Source: SAR324 cluster bacterium (GTDB lineage Bacteria; SAR324; NAC60-12). Taken from it: a DNA stretch of 64,000 bases. The position numbers and the translations under genes were made by a program. How positions within the stretch are numbered: position 1 is the first letter of the stretch; each line of letters begins with the position of its first letter. The stretch is taken from assembly GCA_015232315.1 (NCBI GenBank), contig JADFZZ010000014.1:1-64000 (forward strand), read 5' to 3'. Below are positions 42,601 through 50,790 of the stretch, piece by piece. The notes beneath the pieces are model-generated. The model saw nothing but the letters and a program-made list of their open reading frames with translations. It ran no database searches and was not told where the DNA came from.

Positions 42601-44940
42601 CCCGAGCCAGGCGATGCTGGCCTGAAAATAGCGCATGGCCGGTTCGAACGCGACAGCCTTCATCGCCCGACGGGCGGCCCTGCTGTTCAATTCTGCCATT
42701 TGCGGATTTTCAGTGCCACTGGTTTCTGACAAGCCGAGATTGAGATGATTCACCGCGTCAAACAAAAATTCCTCATGTTCGTCACGCTCCATCATTTTCA
42801 GTAGATATTCTCCGATTTTCCGGTGCAATTGGAATTTCAGGGACGGCTCAATATTTTCATAAACAGCCTGACGGACTCGATCATGCGCAAAACGATACAA
42901 TGTATTGGCCGAGCCAGATTGAAATCCCTCGGCATTCCGCAGTTCATGCTCACTGACAGGCAGAATGAATTCGTCCCACAGGGCATCCCACAGATTGGCG
43001 GAAATCTCCACCCAATCGTTTTCGGATAATGCGGACAAAGTCCGGGTATCAAACCGGTTTCCCAGACAGGCGGCCCATTCCAGCAGTTTCAGGGTGGGTG
43101 GGGTGAGTCGCCGCAGTTGATCAGACATCAAGTGAACCACATTATCGGTGATATTTTGGGATTCAATGCGTCGGAGATCCCATTCCCATTGTCTGGAATA
43201 TCCTGAAAACTGAATCAGCTTTTCCTTATGCAAGGTCTGAAAAAATTGCCGTACAAAAAATGGATTCCCCTGCGTTTTCTGGCAGATCAACTGTGCCAGA
43301 GAATAGAGCTGATCCTCAGGGTTGTGAAGCGTATCACGAAGCAATGCCTGAATATGTTCCACTCGCAAAGGTCTCAAGGGGATATGATGGGTCGAGACAC
43401 CAGCCTGTTCCAGTTCCAGCAATGTCAGAAAAGAGGGATGTCCCTCTGCCATTTCATTGTCCCGATAGGCGGTGATAAACAGAAACCGGTTCAGATCTGG
43501 AGCGGTCATGATGAATTTCAATAATTTCAGGGTTGCCCAATCCGCCCATTGCAGATCATCCAGATACAGCACCAGAAATTTATTATTCCGGGTAAAAACC
43601 CGCAGAAATTTCAGAAAAGTTTGATTGAACCGATTTTGGGCACTGGTTCCGGACAGTTCATAGGATTGGGCCTGTTCACCCGTGATGAGGGACCATTCCG
43701 GAATCAGGTCGCCCAGCACAGACAGGTTTTCTTCCAATTCCTCCGTCAGGCATTTTTTCCAGAAATCCAGAGTTTCTGCAGATTCAGTGAGCAGATGCCT
43801 TACCAGTTGCCGAACCGCTTGTAGTATTGAAAAATAGGGAATGTTGGCCTGAAATTGTTCAAATTTGCCGGAAATAAAATAGCCCTGGTTCTGATTCACC
43901 AACGGAATGAGTTCCCTGATGATTGCGGTTTTTCCAACGCCAGAGTGGCCTTTAACCTGAACCAGCACCGTGTTCCCTGTCAGGGCCTGCTCAAAGGCAT
44001 TCCGCAATTGTTCCAATTCTTCTAACCGTCCATACAAATTGGCGGGAATCTGGAATTTTCCGGATACATCCTGCAGACCAAGTGTGAATAGTGGAATCGT
44101 GTGTTGCTGATTCCAAAAATTCCGACACTGCTCCAGATCGGCTTGAATACCAAATGCGCTCTGATAACGGGAGTCGGGAGTTTTTGCCATCATTCGAGCA
44201 ATGATCTCACACAGCATTTGCGGGAGTTCCGGTCGGAGTTGAGCCAGGGGAGTCGGAGTTCTGGCAATGTGGCAATGAACAAGTTCCATCGTATCCGTTA
44301 CCGGAAAGGGCAGGGCCCCTGACAAAAGTTCATAAAAGCTGATGCCCAGAGAATAGAAATCGACTCGCCAGTCAACCATTCGATTCATACGTCCGGTCTG
44401 TTCTGGTGCGATATAGGCCAGGGTGCCTTCAAACTGTTCTACTCGCAACGACTCAACTTCGCTGGCAATCTGGTCTGCAATGCCAAAATCAATAATAGCC
44501 ACAACACCGGTTTGTGGATTGAAAATGAGATTGGAAGGTTTGATATCCTTGTGAATAATCTGTTGCTGATGAATATTGCCCAGAGCCTGCACCAGCCGAA
44601 TCGCTATTTCCCAAAAGGTTTCCAGCGGCATGGGTCGTTTTGCGGAAGTATACAGGTTATGCAGGGAGTCCCCGCCGATATCGTGCAGAATCAAAACCGG
44701 TCGGTCATCGCTCTCAATCAGGTCCAAGGCCCGGGTGAGACCATCCATAGACCATGAACGGGTCAATTCATATTCATGCCTCAAGGTTTGCGTCTCCTCA
44801 GGTGCTGGATACGCTTTGGCCAACGTTTTCAAAATAACCGATTCCCGGGTTTTCAACGATTTTCCCCGAAACACCAGTGTTCGATCACTCTGATGAATCA
44901 GCGTCAATTCATGATATCCGGCAATATTCATGATTGCCAT
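39661..44940 (-). CDS. Ser/Thr kinase - AAA ATPase - GAF - SpoIIE phosphatase fusion protein
   Basis: The 1759-residue cytoplasmic signalling protein has, in order, a protein kinase domain (residues ~9-270; catalytic IHKDIKPSN with Asp132, DFG Asp151), a STAND-like AAA ATPase (Walker A GHSGVGKT, GKT at 336-338; Walker B-like LVLYLDDLQWAD), a long helical TPR-like region (~560-1300), a GAF domain (~1340-1500) and a PP2C/SpoIIE phosphatase with IGDVTGHGVPSALI (Asp1559 in GDVTGHG) and DTTFIVARLV at the end. Related giant proteins usually end in a histidine kinase; here the output is a phosphatase of the RsbU/SpoIIE kind that acts on STAS proteins. GGAG lies 8 bases before ATG 44940. Confidence 0.93.
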   Translation of the reverse strand: MAIMNIAGYHELTLIHQSDRTLVFRGKSLKTRESVILKTLAKAYPAPEETQTLRHEYELTRSWSMDGLTRALDLIESDDRPVLILHDIGGDSLHNLYTSAKRPMPLETFWEIAIRLVQALGNIHQQQIIHKDIKPSNLIFNPQTGVVAIIDFGIADQIASEVESLRVEQFEGTLAYIAPEQTGRMNRMVDWRVDFYSLGISFYELLSGALPFPVTDTMELVHCHIARTPTPLAQLRPELPQMLCEIIARMMAKTPDSRYQSAFGIQADLEQCRNFWNQQHTIPLFTLGLQDVSGKFQIPANLYGRLEELEQLRNAFEQALTGNTVLVQVKGHSGVGKTAIIRELIPLVNQNQGYFISGKFEQFQANIPYFSILQAVRQLVRHLLTESAETLDFWKKCLTEELEENLSVLGDLIPEWSLITGEQAQSYELSGTSAQNRFNQTFLKFLRVFTRNNKFLVLYLDDLQWADWATLKLLKFIMTAPDLNRFLFITAYRDNEMAEGHPSFLTLLELEQAGVSTHHIPLRPLRVEHIQALLRDTLHNPEDQLYSLAQLICQKTQGNPFFVRQFFQTLHKEKLIQFSGYSRQWEWDLRRIESQNITDNVVHLMSDQLRRLTPPTLKLLEWAACLGNRFDTRTLSALSENDWVEISANLWDALWDEFILPVSEHELRNAEGFQSGSANTLYRFAHDRVRQAVYENIEPSLKFQLHRKIGEYLLKMMERDEHEEFLFDAVNHLNLGLSETSGTENPQMAELNSRAARRAMKAVAFEPAMRYFQASIAWLGASPWENHYALCLALHNDNTQAAYLSGDLSEAQRLVNLIQQKARTFEDQLDACNSQILLMLPRNKGHEALDLAIDILQKLGVSIPRHPGKWHLLTGLMNTWLLLNRKTPEELMTLPLMTEVNKFNAIKILVNIAPMVLFYKPEMIPVMMFAQLKLSVTYGNTQWSPFAFVSYGVVLCGGLGQIERGHEFARLGLDLLEKLGVSDQECRVLNVIHFYIHHWTRPLQQLVPLLLEDYQKGLKSGDLEYAGYAVNNYCIISFFSGKPLDLVQTEIEKYSKILKHLDRELFSVYLSFFAQLMADLQDVADHTVMAPRRLFNEEHWLPHFLEKQDASFLFNIYLCKMISCYYHGRIELAVEYADAAQPYRDSAISSPMIPVFLFFRTLAWIKLAGTTDVSVSSLLRKAKKDIRQMRRWANSSVHNYAHKLYLMEAEYQRVSGNSTKAMGLYQQAIDLARQHAFPQDEALAHELAGSFFEGFQQNLSADAHFRAAHYAYNRWGAHALVHRLNQRHLKLSEDVLRTGSVDEHQTTAHNQTSRTFSQQIDLAAVLQASQTISSEIVLENLLNKLMNLMLKNAGAQSGVLILLENETWKIVGQWHSEQEHQTSQTPQPLESMSAEGTTLLPLSLIHYVMRTRENLVLGNAVNSPDFYNDPYILQYQPKSLLCTPIQNQNQIIGMVYMENNLAEEAFTRERLVILKALASQAAISIVNARLYENLKTTERLKHELETARSVQELLIPASDPQVEGLELASFYQSASESGGDWYGYRYYEAHGVLDILIGDVTGHGVPSALITAMAGSFYKTLDVCMDDQVENDLFLRQENALAWLNEVLYSTTKGQYAMTFFYASLDLRKYQLTYTSAGHNPPLIWHDNTVKNTVATAKEGIHSLNSRSVPLGYKAQNRYTSQVRNLRKGDVLLFYTDGLLENYNSQGEMFGIRRLKNVLKNTMGCSATEIKDRVLKTACQHYSDQAWDDDTTFIVARLV

Positions 44941-45025
44941 TGAAGGAACTCCACAGTTTTCATTATTTGACTGTCAAAGACTCCTAAGAAATTTTGAGAT
45001 GTCTCTTGACAGAAAACAGACTTGA

Positions 45026-45157
45026 TCAGATTCTGATTGGCATTTGACATGGTTGCCCTATGAATTTCAAGGCTTTGATCACAATCAGTTTTATGCATTC
45101 CAGAAAACAGCCAAACAGATTGGCTTTGATTCTATGAAAACAAGGCAATTATCATAA
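45026..45157 (+). pseudogene. Possible fragment of a lost gene
   Basis: Between a TGA at 45023 and a TAA at 45155 this frame reads as a protein-like sequence, including WHLTWLPYEFQGFDHNQF and AKQIGFDSMKT, without a start codon at its head. The amino-acid mix is that of a folded protein, not of AT-rich noise. I do not recognise the family. It could be the tail of a deleted gene. Confidence 0.25.
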
Positions 45158-45199
45158 TATGTTCATGAGATCGCATTATACAGAAGGGCGGGATTTTGA

Positions 45200-45262
45200 G
45201 ATAAACCCGTAAATCATCATTATTCAGGAAAAACAACTTGAAATCGTTGATGAGAATTTGTC
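45200..45262. repeat. Diverged ~65-bp repeat, copy B
   Basis: This stretch shares the ordered blocks ATAAACC, TCATCATTATT, GAAAAACAAC and TGAAAT with copy A at 38226-38290. The block TTGAAATCGTTG contains the first possible (TTG) start of the oxidase-like gene. As copy A is non-coding, this argues for the later ATG 45304. Confidence 0.5.
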
Positions 45263-45303
45263 ATTCTGGGGTTAAGGTTCCTTCATTTTTCCGGGTGAAA
45301 TCC

Positions 45304-47004
45304 ATGTTGTCTGTCTCGCAAAAAACATTATCTGTCGCTTCCTGGCTATGGCGAAAAACACTTTCGGAAGATCACAAACAGATCGCAATGCTTTATGTCG
45401 CCCTGTCTGTGCTGCTTTCAGAGTTCTGGGGACTGCATGCCTTGTTCTGGAGCATGGGCAAATTACTCATTTCCCAGTCAACCGTCAAATTACCACCAAT
45501 GCTGAGTGATGGATTGATTCTCTGGCACCTCGCCTATCCGTTGATGGTTGCGGTGTTATCCTATCTGATTCCTTTAATGATCGGTGCACGGAAAATGGCG
45601 TTCCCCCGATTGCTGGGATTGGGGTTCTGGTGTTTTGTATGGGGATCGTTCGCATTGATTTTCCAGGTATTGTTCGAGGAAAACACTCATTCTTCCAGAT
45701 ATTTAGCCATTGTATTGCTCTCAATGTCCAGTGGTTGCAACGCCATCAGTTATCTGGTCACCATCAAAAACATGCGAACGTCAGGAATGACAATGTCACG
45801 CCTACCATTGCTGATTTGGGCCGGTGCGGGAATGGCCTGTGTCTGGTGTCTCAAATGGCCGCTGGAAACCATGTTTGCGGTGTTGCAGGCTCTGGCAAAC
45901 CAAATGGGGGAATTTGCGATCATTGATAATCCGATATGGCGCATGTTCATGCATGATTACAGAATGTGGAATTTTCATCCGGAAGTGATGGTCCTTGTGT
46001 TGCCGTCTTTCGGGATTATTTTTTCAATTTTCTCCACCTTCAGCAAAAAGCGGACACTGGTATACACCGGACAAATTTTCCTGTTTGGCATGATCATCCT
46101 ACTACTGATTATTGGATGGTGGCGTATCATTCTGCCCATTCCTGAAAATTTTAACGCGGTTTTTCTTGCAACCGTCCTGGTTTCTTTCATGGGCATTCAA
46201 AGTCTGCTGGGAATTTTTTCCTTGTCGATCAATAAGAACATGCTGAATCCCGCCATGATTCTGTCCCTGAATGCTGTCACAGTGCCCTTGATATGTATCC
46301 TGATTGAAGCGGGTGACGCCATGTTCAAGATCGCCTATACGGATATCATACTGATTCTTGCTCCAGTTCATGTGCAACTGATCCTGATCAGCATGATTTT
46401 AACATCCGGCATTGCCGCCATTTATTTCTGGTTTCCCAAGGCAACTGGTCGGCATGTGTATCCGCACTGGTCAATTCTTCATGTGATATTGCATCTTGCC
46501 GGTGTTTACCTGTCTTGCATGCCAGTGATTCAAAGTTCAGAAGGAATTCATGTGTTCACTGAATGGGTTGCCATGTTTTCACATGAAACGCTTGTGTGGG
46601 TGACCATGGGGCTTTTCTGTTGGTGCACAGGCTATGGGGTGGGAATCTTTAACTGGTTTCATAGTTATCATCATGGAGCAGTAGCCTCTCATGATCCCTG
46701 GAATGGACGGACGCTTGAATGGAGTGTGCCCTCGCCGGTGCCCCCCTATAATTTTGCGGTGTCACCCAAAGTGCATACCATGGACGCGTTTTTATATGAA
46801 AAATATGTGCATCCCGATGTTGTCGCGCATCCAGAAATGATTGAGGTTCACGGAGCCCTTCCGGGTAGTTCCATCTGGCCTTTTCTGATCAGCGTTGGTG
46901 GAGTGATCGCATTGATCAGCCTGCTGTCATGGTTCTGGATGGTCATCCCCGGACTCATTTTTATGTTTGCCGGCGTTCTGGGCTGGGCCTTTCATCCTGA
47001 ATAA
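45304..47004 (+). CDS. Heme-copper oxidase subunit I homologue lacking the O2-reduction site
   Basis: The 566-residue membrane protein (about 13-14 helices) aligns with A-type cytochrome oxidase subunit I: SEDHKQIAMLY, PLMIGARKMAFPRL, FHPEVMVLVLPSFGIIFSI and IYFWFPKATGRHV are all in register. Catalytic positions are changed: HPEVY is HPEVM (His225 kept, cross-linked Tyr lost), the CuB pair HH is Arg274-Ile275, the heme a3 His is Pro354, and the K-channel Lys is Gln299. His356, matching the low-spin heme ligand, is kept. A His in WHL may or may not be the other ligand, as it is eight residues off. ATG 45304 follows GGGTGA; TTG 45238 lies in repeat B. It is followed by a subunit III gene; no subunit II is nearby. 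Confidence 0.75.
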   Translation: MLSVSQKTLSVASWLWRKTLSEDHKQIAMLYVALSVLLSEFWGLHALFWSMGKLLISQSTVKLPPMLSDGLILWHLAYPLMVAVLSYLIPLMIGARKMAFPRLLGLGFWCFVWGSFALIFQVLFEENTHSSRYLAIVLLSMSSGCNAISYLVTIKNMRTSGMTMSRLPLLIWAGAGMACVWCLKWPLETMFAVLQALANQMGEFAIIDNPIWRMFMHDYRMWNFHPEVMVLVLPSFGIIFSIFSTFSKKRTLVYTGQIFLFGMIILLLIIGWWRIILPIPENFNAVFLATVLVSFMGIQSLLGIFSLSINKNMLNPAMILSLNAVTVPLICILIEAGDAMFKIAYTDIILILAPVHVQLILISMILTSGIAAIYFWFPKATGRHVYPHWSILHVILHLAGVYLSCMPVIQSSEGIHVFTEWVAMFSHETLVWVTMGLFCWCTGYGVGIFNWFHSYHHGAVASHDPWNGRTLEWSVPSPVPPYNFAVSPKVHTMDAFLYEKYVHPDVVAHPEMIEVHGALPGSSIWPFLISVGGVIALISLLSWFWMVIPGLIFMFAGVLGWAFHPE

Positions 47005-47008
47005 TGCT

Positions 47009-47521
47009 ATGGGAAATCTTCGACTGGGTATTGGCATTTTTATCTTCAGTATTTGCTGGGCCTTTGCGGTTCTCGCCAGACTGGCGGCTTCATTTGATAC
47101 CCCGCAACTCAATCCCTGGAGTGTGCTTCCAGAAACATTTTTATCTGGTGGCGTTCTGTTGGCATTATGCTGTGTGATTCTGACGCTTTCATCCAGAGCG
47201 CTGAATCGGGGACAACGTTGGTATTTCAGATTCTGGTTTTTGCTATTCCTGGGTTTGAGTGTGGGATATATGTTGCTGAAAAACTATGAATTTATCCAGA
47301 TGTACCCACGTATGACTTCCTTCAGGCTGGTTTCAGCCCTGCCGTTGCTCATGAGCATGTTTCACACGTTGCATGTTCTGGCAGGATTTATCTGGGGAAT
47401 CGGTATTGGTGCCGTTTCCTGGCTTGATACCAACTGGAGAAACATGGAAACCCTGCGAGGATGTATTTTATATTGGTATGGAATGTTGGTTTTATGGATT
47501 GAACTCGCACTATTTCTTTAA
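47009..47521 (+). CDS. Cytochrome c oxidase subunit III-like membrane protein
   Basis: The 170-residue protein has five hydrophobic segments as in CoxC/CyoC-type subunits. Family features are LRLGIGIFIFSICWAF (compare KLGMWLFLASE), LKNYEFIQM with the conserved Glu, and SMFHTLHVLAGFIWGIGIGA (compare TGxHGxHVxxG). It ends in ILYWYGMLVLWIELALFL, close to the family YWHFVDxVWxxLF. The usual second-helix Glu/His set is reduced. It begins 4 bp after the oxidase-like gene; ATG 47009 is chosen because the longer frame runs into that gene. It presumably forms a complex with the subunit I homologue. Confidence 0.8.
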   Translation: MGNLRLGIGIFIFSICWAFAVLARLAASFDTPQLNPWSVLPETFLSGGVLLALCCVILTLSSRALNRGQRWYFRFWFLLFLGLSVGYMLLKNYEFIQMYPRMTSFRLVSALPLLMSMFHTLHVLAGFIWGIGIGAVSWLDTNWRNMETLRGCILYWYGMLVLWIELALFL

Positions 47522-47535
47522 CCACCGGGACCTTT

Positions 47536-49725
47536 ATGGACACTGATTCAGACAAGAAAAGCACACCGCCAGCACCTGATCAGAACCAGCAGGATGGAAA
47601 GAAATTCGGAACATTTCATGGCGTATTCCGACCAACCATCCTGACCATCCTGGGTGTCATGATGTACCTTCGGGAAGGTTGGGTCGTGGGCAATGCCGGA
47701 TTACTGGGAGTGATTCTGATTATCCTGATGGCCTATGTGATTACGGGAACCTCCGCTCTCGCGATTTCCTCCATCACCACCAATATCCGACTGGGAGCCG
47801 GAGGTGTCTTTTCTATTGTCAGTCAAAGTCTCGGACTCGAAGTCGGCGGAAGCATAGGATTACCATTTTATCTGGCACAGGGACTTTCAACAGCGATGTA
47901 TATCTATGGCTTTGTGGAAGGCTGGCTATATATTTTTCCCACACATATTCCCATGCTGGTGTCATTCATTGTCTTTGCTGTCATCTTTATCCTCTCGTAT
48001 ATCAGCACAACACTCGCATTCCGGGTACAATTGGTCGTCATGTGCGGTGTGATTCTTGCGCTTACTTCCATTTTATTGGGAGCCAAAGTGAATCCCATCT
48101 ACACGCCGGAATGGTGGGGTGGATTTCAGGATGTGGGTTTTTGGGGATTATTCGCCATTTTCTTCCCAGCGGCTACCGGCATCATGGTCGGTGCGAGTAT
48201 GTCGGGCAATCTGAAAACACCACGAACCAGCATTTACAAGGGAACCCTGATCGCCTGGGCCTTGTCGCTTGTGGTTTATCTGTCGCTGGCTGTCTGGTAT
48301 GCGTGCATTGCGACACCTGAAGAACTCAGAAGCAATCTGACCATTGCGGTAGACCGTGCTTATTGGGGACCAGCCGTCCTGCTTGGAATATTGTCTTCCT
48401 GTTTCACTGCCGCCCTGAGTTCCTTTGTCGCGGCCCCCAGAATTCTTCAGTCGCTGGCAAAACATCAAATTGTGCCACTGTCTGAATTTCTGGGTAAATT
48501 GCATCAGGGAGAGCCCAGAAACGCCATGGCATTCACGGCATTGCTGGTTTTTGTAACACTATTATTGGGTGATTTGAATACCATAGCGCAAGTCTTGACC
48601 ATGTTTTTTCTGCTGACGTATTTCACCATCAACAGTGTACTGCTCATTGAACAGCAGTTGAATCTTATCAGTTTCCGTCCGACTTTCAGCATTTCTCAGG
48701 GAATTCCGCTGATTGGTGCAATGTCCTGTCTTTCAGCCATTGTGATCATTAATCCCTTCTGGGGAATGATCGCGATTTTACTGAGTGTTGGCATCTATTT
48801 TTATCTGGACCGCAGAGGACTCGACTATCCCTGGGAAACAGTACGCAGTGGTTTGTTTGTCGCCATCGCCAACTGGGCTGCCAAAAAAGTGGTGACCAGC
48901 AAAGAACAGGAAAGCTTGAGGTCATGGAAACCGGACCTGCTGATTCCGATTGAACGTAGAACCCAATTTGAAGGAAATTTCCGTCTTTTGAGCGCCTTGG
49001 TCTATCCTCAGGGGTCGATTCAGGTCATTGCCCTGATGAAAGAGAAAGATATTGTGCCACTTCTCGGACTCAAGCAACTGATCAAGGAAATGCAGAGCGA
49101 AGGCATTTTTGCGTCTGCCGCAATTATTGATTCATCCGACTATATCAGCAGTATTAAAGCAACCGTTGCAGTGATGAAAGGATCGTTTTTTCAACCGAAC
49201 ACCTTTTTCACGGCCATTGAAAGCCGAACACAGGAAGAGCTTCAGGGAATCATGGATATGGCAAGGGGAAATCAGATGGGAGTTATCCTGTTCGCCACAC
49301 ATCCAGAGGTTCATTTGGGCCGGGAGAGAACTATCAATCTGTGGATTCGTGATCAGTCACCTGAATGGCAATTGAGCATCCAGTTAGCGAATCTTGATCT
49401 GTCACTTTTGTTGGGCTACAAACTCGTTAAAAACTGGAATGCGCGTTTGCGTGTGATTACTGTGGTTTCAGATGAAAATCATGTTGACATCGCCAGGAAA
49501 TATCTGGGAGATTTAATGGTGACAGCCCGCATTCCAAAAGGCTATGAAATTATTGCCGAGTACACCGATTTCAAAACATTTCTTGAAAAATCGCCAAGGG
49601 CTGATCTGAGTATTTTTGGTCTGGCGGACACTATCAGCAAAAACTTCCTGCAACAAATAATGATCCAAACAAAAAGTTCCTGTTTATTTGTGCAGGATTC
49701 TGGACTGGAAAGTGCGTTGGCCTGA
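47536..49725 (+). CDS. SLC12-type amino acid permease / cation-chloride cotransporter homologue
   Basis: The 729-residue protein opens with FGTFHGVFRPTILTILGVMMYLREGWVVG, the signature of the cation:chloride cotransporter (SLC12) group of APC permeases, and has 12 membrane helices to about residue 440. FFPAATGIMVGASMSGNLK is the conserved helix-6 region. The remaining ~280 residues are a cytoplasmic C-terminal domain like that of SLC12 proteins, with two UspA-like halves (LIPIERR...; TKSSCLFVQDS). The substrate may be K+/Na+/Cl- or amino acids. It starts 14 bp after the subunit III gene, in one operon. Confidence 0.88.
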   Translation: MDTDSDKKSTPPAPDQNQQDGKKFGTFHGVFRPTILTILGVMMYLREGWVVGNAGLLGVILIILMAYVITGTSALAISSITTNIRLGAGGVFSIVSQSLGLEVGGSIGLPFYLAQGLSTAMYIYGFVEGWLYIFPTHIPMLVSFIVFAVIFILSYISTTLAFRVQLVVMCGVILALTSILLGAKVNPIYTPEWWGGFQDVGFWGLFAIFFPAATGIMVGASMSGNLKTPRTSIYKGTLIAWALSLVVYLSLAVWYACIATPEELRSNLTIAVDRAYWGPAVLLGILSSCFTAALSSFVAAPRILQSLAKHQIVPLSEFLGKLHQGEPRNAMAFTALLVFVTLLLGDLNTIAQVLTMFFLLTYFTINSVLLIEQQLNLISFRPTFSISQGIPLIGAMSCLSAIVIINPFWGMIAILLSVGIYFYLDRRGLDYPWETVRSGLFVAIANWAAKKVVTSKEQESLRSWKPDLLIPIERRTQFEGNFRLLSALVYPQGSIQVIALMKEKDIVPLLGLKQLIKEMQSEGIFASAAIIDSSDYISSIKATVAVMKGSFFQPNTFFTAIESRTQEELQGIMDMARGNQMGVILFATHPEVHLGRERTINLWIRDQSPEWQLSIQLANLDLSLLLGYKLVKNWNARLRVITVVSDENHVDIARKYLGDLMVTARIPKGYEIIAEYTDFKTFLEKSPRADLSIFGLADTISKNFLQQIMIQTKSSCLFVQDSGLESALA

Positions 49726-49841
49726 AAAAGGTTTTTTTTAAGGATAAACATATCGCAAAATAGATTTGTATATTTATTGCAAAACGGAGATCAGGAAAAG
49801 GTATCCCTGCTTTGATTAACCCACATCTGAAGTAATTGGTT

Positions 49842-50729
49842 ATGCTAAACCCCTATCTTGTTCTAGGTGTTCCCCCATCCGCCTCATTTGAAGAACTGAA
49901 ACGTGCCTATCGGCGAGCTGTGCTCAGATATCACCCTGATACCGCCAAAGAAACGGGCAACGCAGAGAAATTCAATGCGGTGATTCAGGCTTACAATCAT
50001 CTGAAACTCAAGCATGAGAAAAAACCGGGCATGTCCCGAACCATGCATTTTTATCAACCACCACCTTATGCCGGTCCAGCACAAAGTTCCAGATACACGA
50101 GCCAGACAGGCAATAATGCACGGGAATCACATGTTGATAATCAAACATACCAGATGTCTCTGGAAGAACTCATCAGTTGTCTGGAATTTTCAGACAACCT
50201 CTACGTCAGACGTGTTGCCATTGAGGCGATAGCCCTGAAAAAAACGTCAGAATCTCTGGATTATCTGATTTCCCTGCTCAACAAATCAGACGCTAAAACC
50301 CAGCAAATGATTATTGAGTCACTGGGACAGAAAGAATTGCATCAGGCGAAATCAGCATTATTCCCATTGATTTTTAATTCAAATGTCGATATTGCCATTG
50401 GAGCAATCAAATCTCTGGAAAAGATCCAGCCTGTCAATCGAAGAAAAATCATTCAGGCACTGAAACGGGAAACATTATCTCCATGGAAAAAGGTTTTATT
50501 GCCAGCAAGGCACTACCTGCATAAAAAAAAGCATGTGCCTTCTCTGGATACCTTGGGAGAAATTGTGATGCGTGAATATCATGTGTCAGAAGAACAGTTG
50601 GAATTATCACTGTTGTTGCAAAAGCGTTTTCATCTTTTGCTGGGTCAAATTTTGAGAGAACTGGACTATCTTTCTGTGCCTCAAATCCAGAAAGCGATTG
50701 CCCGACAAAAAATGATGCGCAGTTATTAA
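49842..50729 (+). CDS. J-domain protein with HEAT-like repeats and a MshEN-like C-terminal domain
   Basis: The protein (295 residues from ATG 49842) starts with a J domain: NPYLVLGVPPSASFEELKRA YRRAVLRYHPDTAK, with the HPD tripeptide that stimulates DnaK ATPase. Residues ~108-215 form HEAT-like helix pairs (VRRVAIEAIALKKTSESLDY and IAIGAIKSLEKI). The last ~60 residues (LGEIVMREYHVSEEQLELSL and LLGQILRELDYLSVPQIQKA) match the N-terminal domain of GspE/MshE-type ATPases, a c-di-GMP-binding fold in some. No zinc finger or G/F region is present. It may target DnaK to a pilus or secretion complex. Function unknown. Confidence 0.75.
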   Translation: MLNPYLVLGVPPSASFEELKRAYRRAVLRYHPDTAKETGNAEKFNAVIQAYNHLKLKHEKKPGMSRTMHFYQPPPYAGPAQSSRYTSQTGNNARESHVDNQTYQMSLEELISCLEFSDNLYVRRVAIEAIALKKTSESLDYLISLLNKSDAKTQQMIIESLGQKELHQAKSALFPLIFNSNVDIAIGAIKSLEKIQPVNRRKIIQALKRETLSPWKKVLLPARHYLHKKKHVPSLDTLGEIVMREYHVSEEQLELSLLLQKRFHLLLGQILRELDYLSVPQIQKAIARQKMMRSY

Positions 50730-50756
50730 TAAATTCTTTGAAATCCTTTCTAGAAT

Positions 50757-50785
50757 TTGACATTATAAATTAAGAAGCATATCAA
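50757..50785 (+). promoter_or_regulatory. Candidate sigma70 promoter before the STAS gene
   Basis: TTGACA at 50757-50762 is followed after 17 bp by TATCAA at 50780-50785. The -35 is perfect and the -10 matches four of six. It is 135 bp upstream of the STAS start. Confidence 0.35.
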
Positions 50786-50790
50786 CTACT

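Larger units (their letters stand above)
44941..45303. other. 363-bp region upstream of the oxidase-like operon
   Basis: The region lies between divergent genes. It holds a coding-like fragment (45026-45157) and repeat copy B (45200-45262). A TTGACA at 45006-45011 has no matching -10 at normal spacing. A second TTGACA lies inside the coding-like fragment. Nothing else was recognised. Confidence 0.5.

Noticed and set aside
45238-45303. TTG start for the oxidase-like gene
   Set aside because: The start lies in a repeat shared with non-coding DNA at 38.2 kb, and the added residues are not oxidase-like. ATG 45304 has a GGGTGA site.
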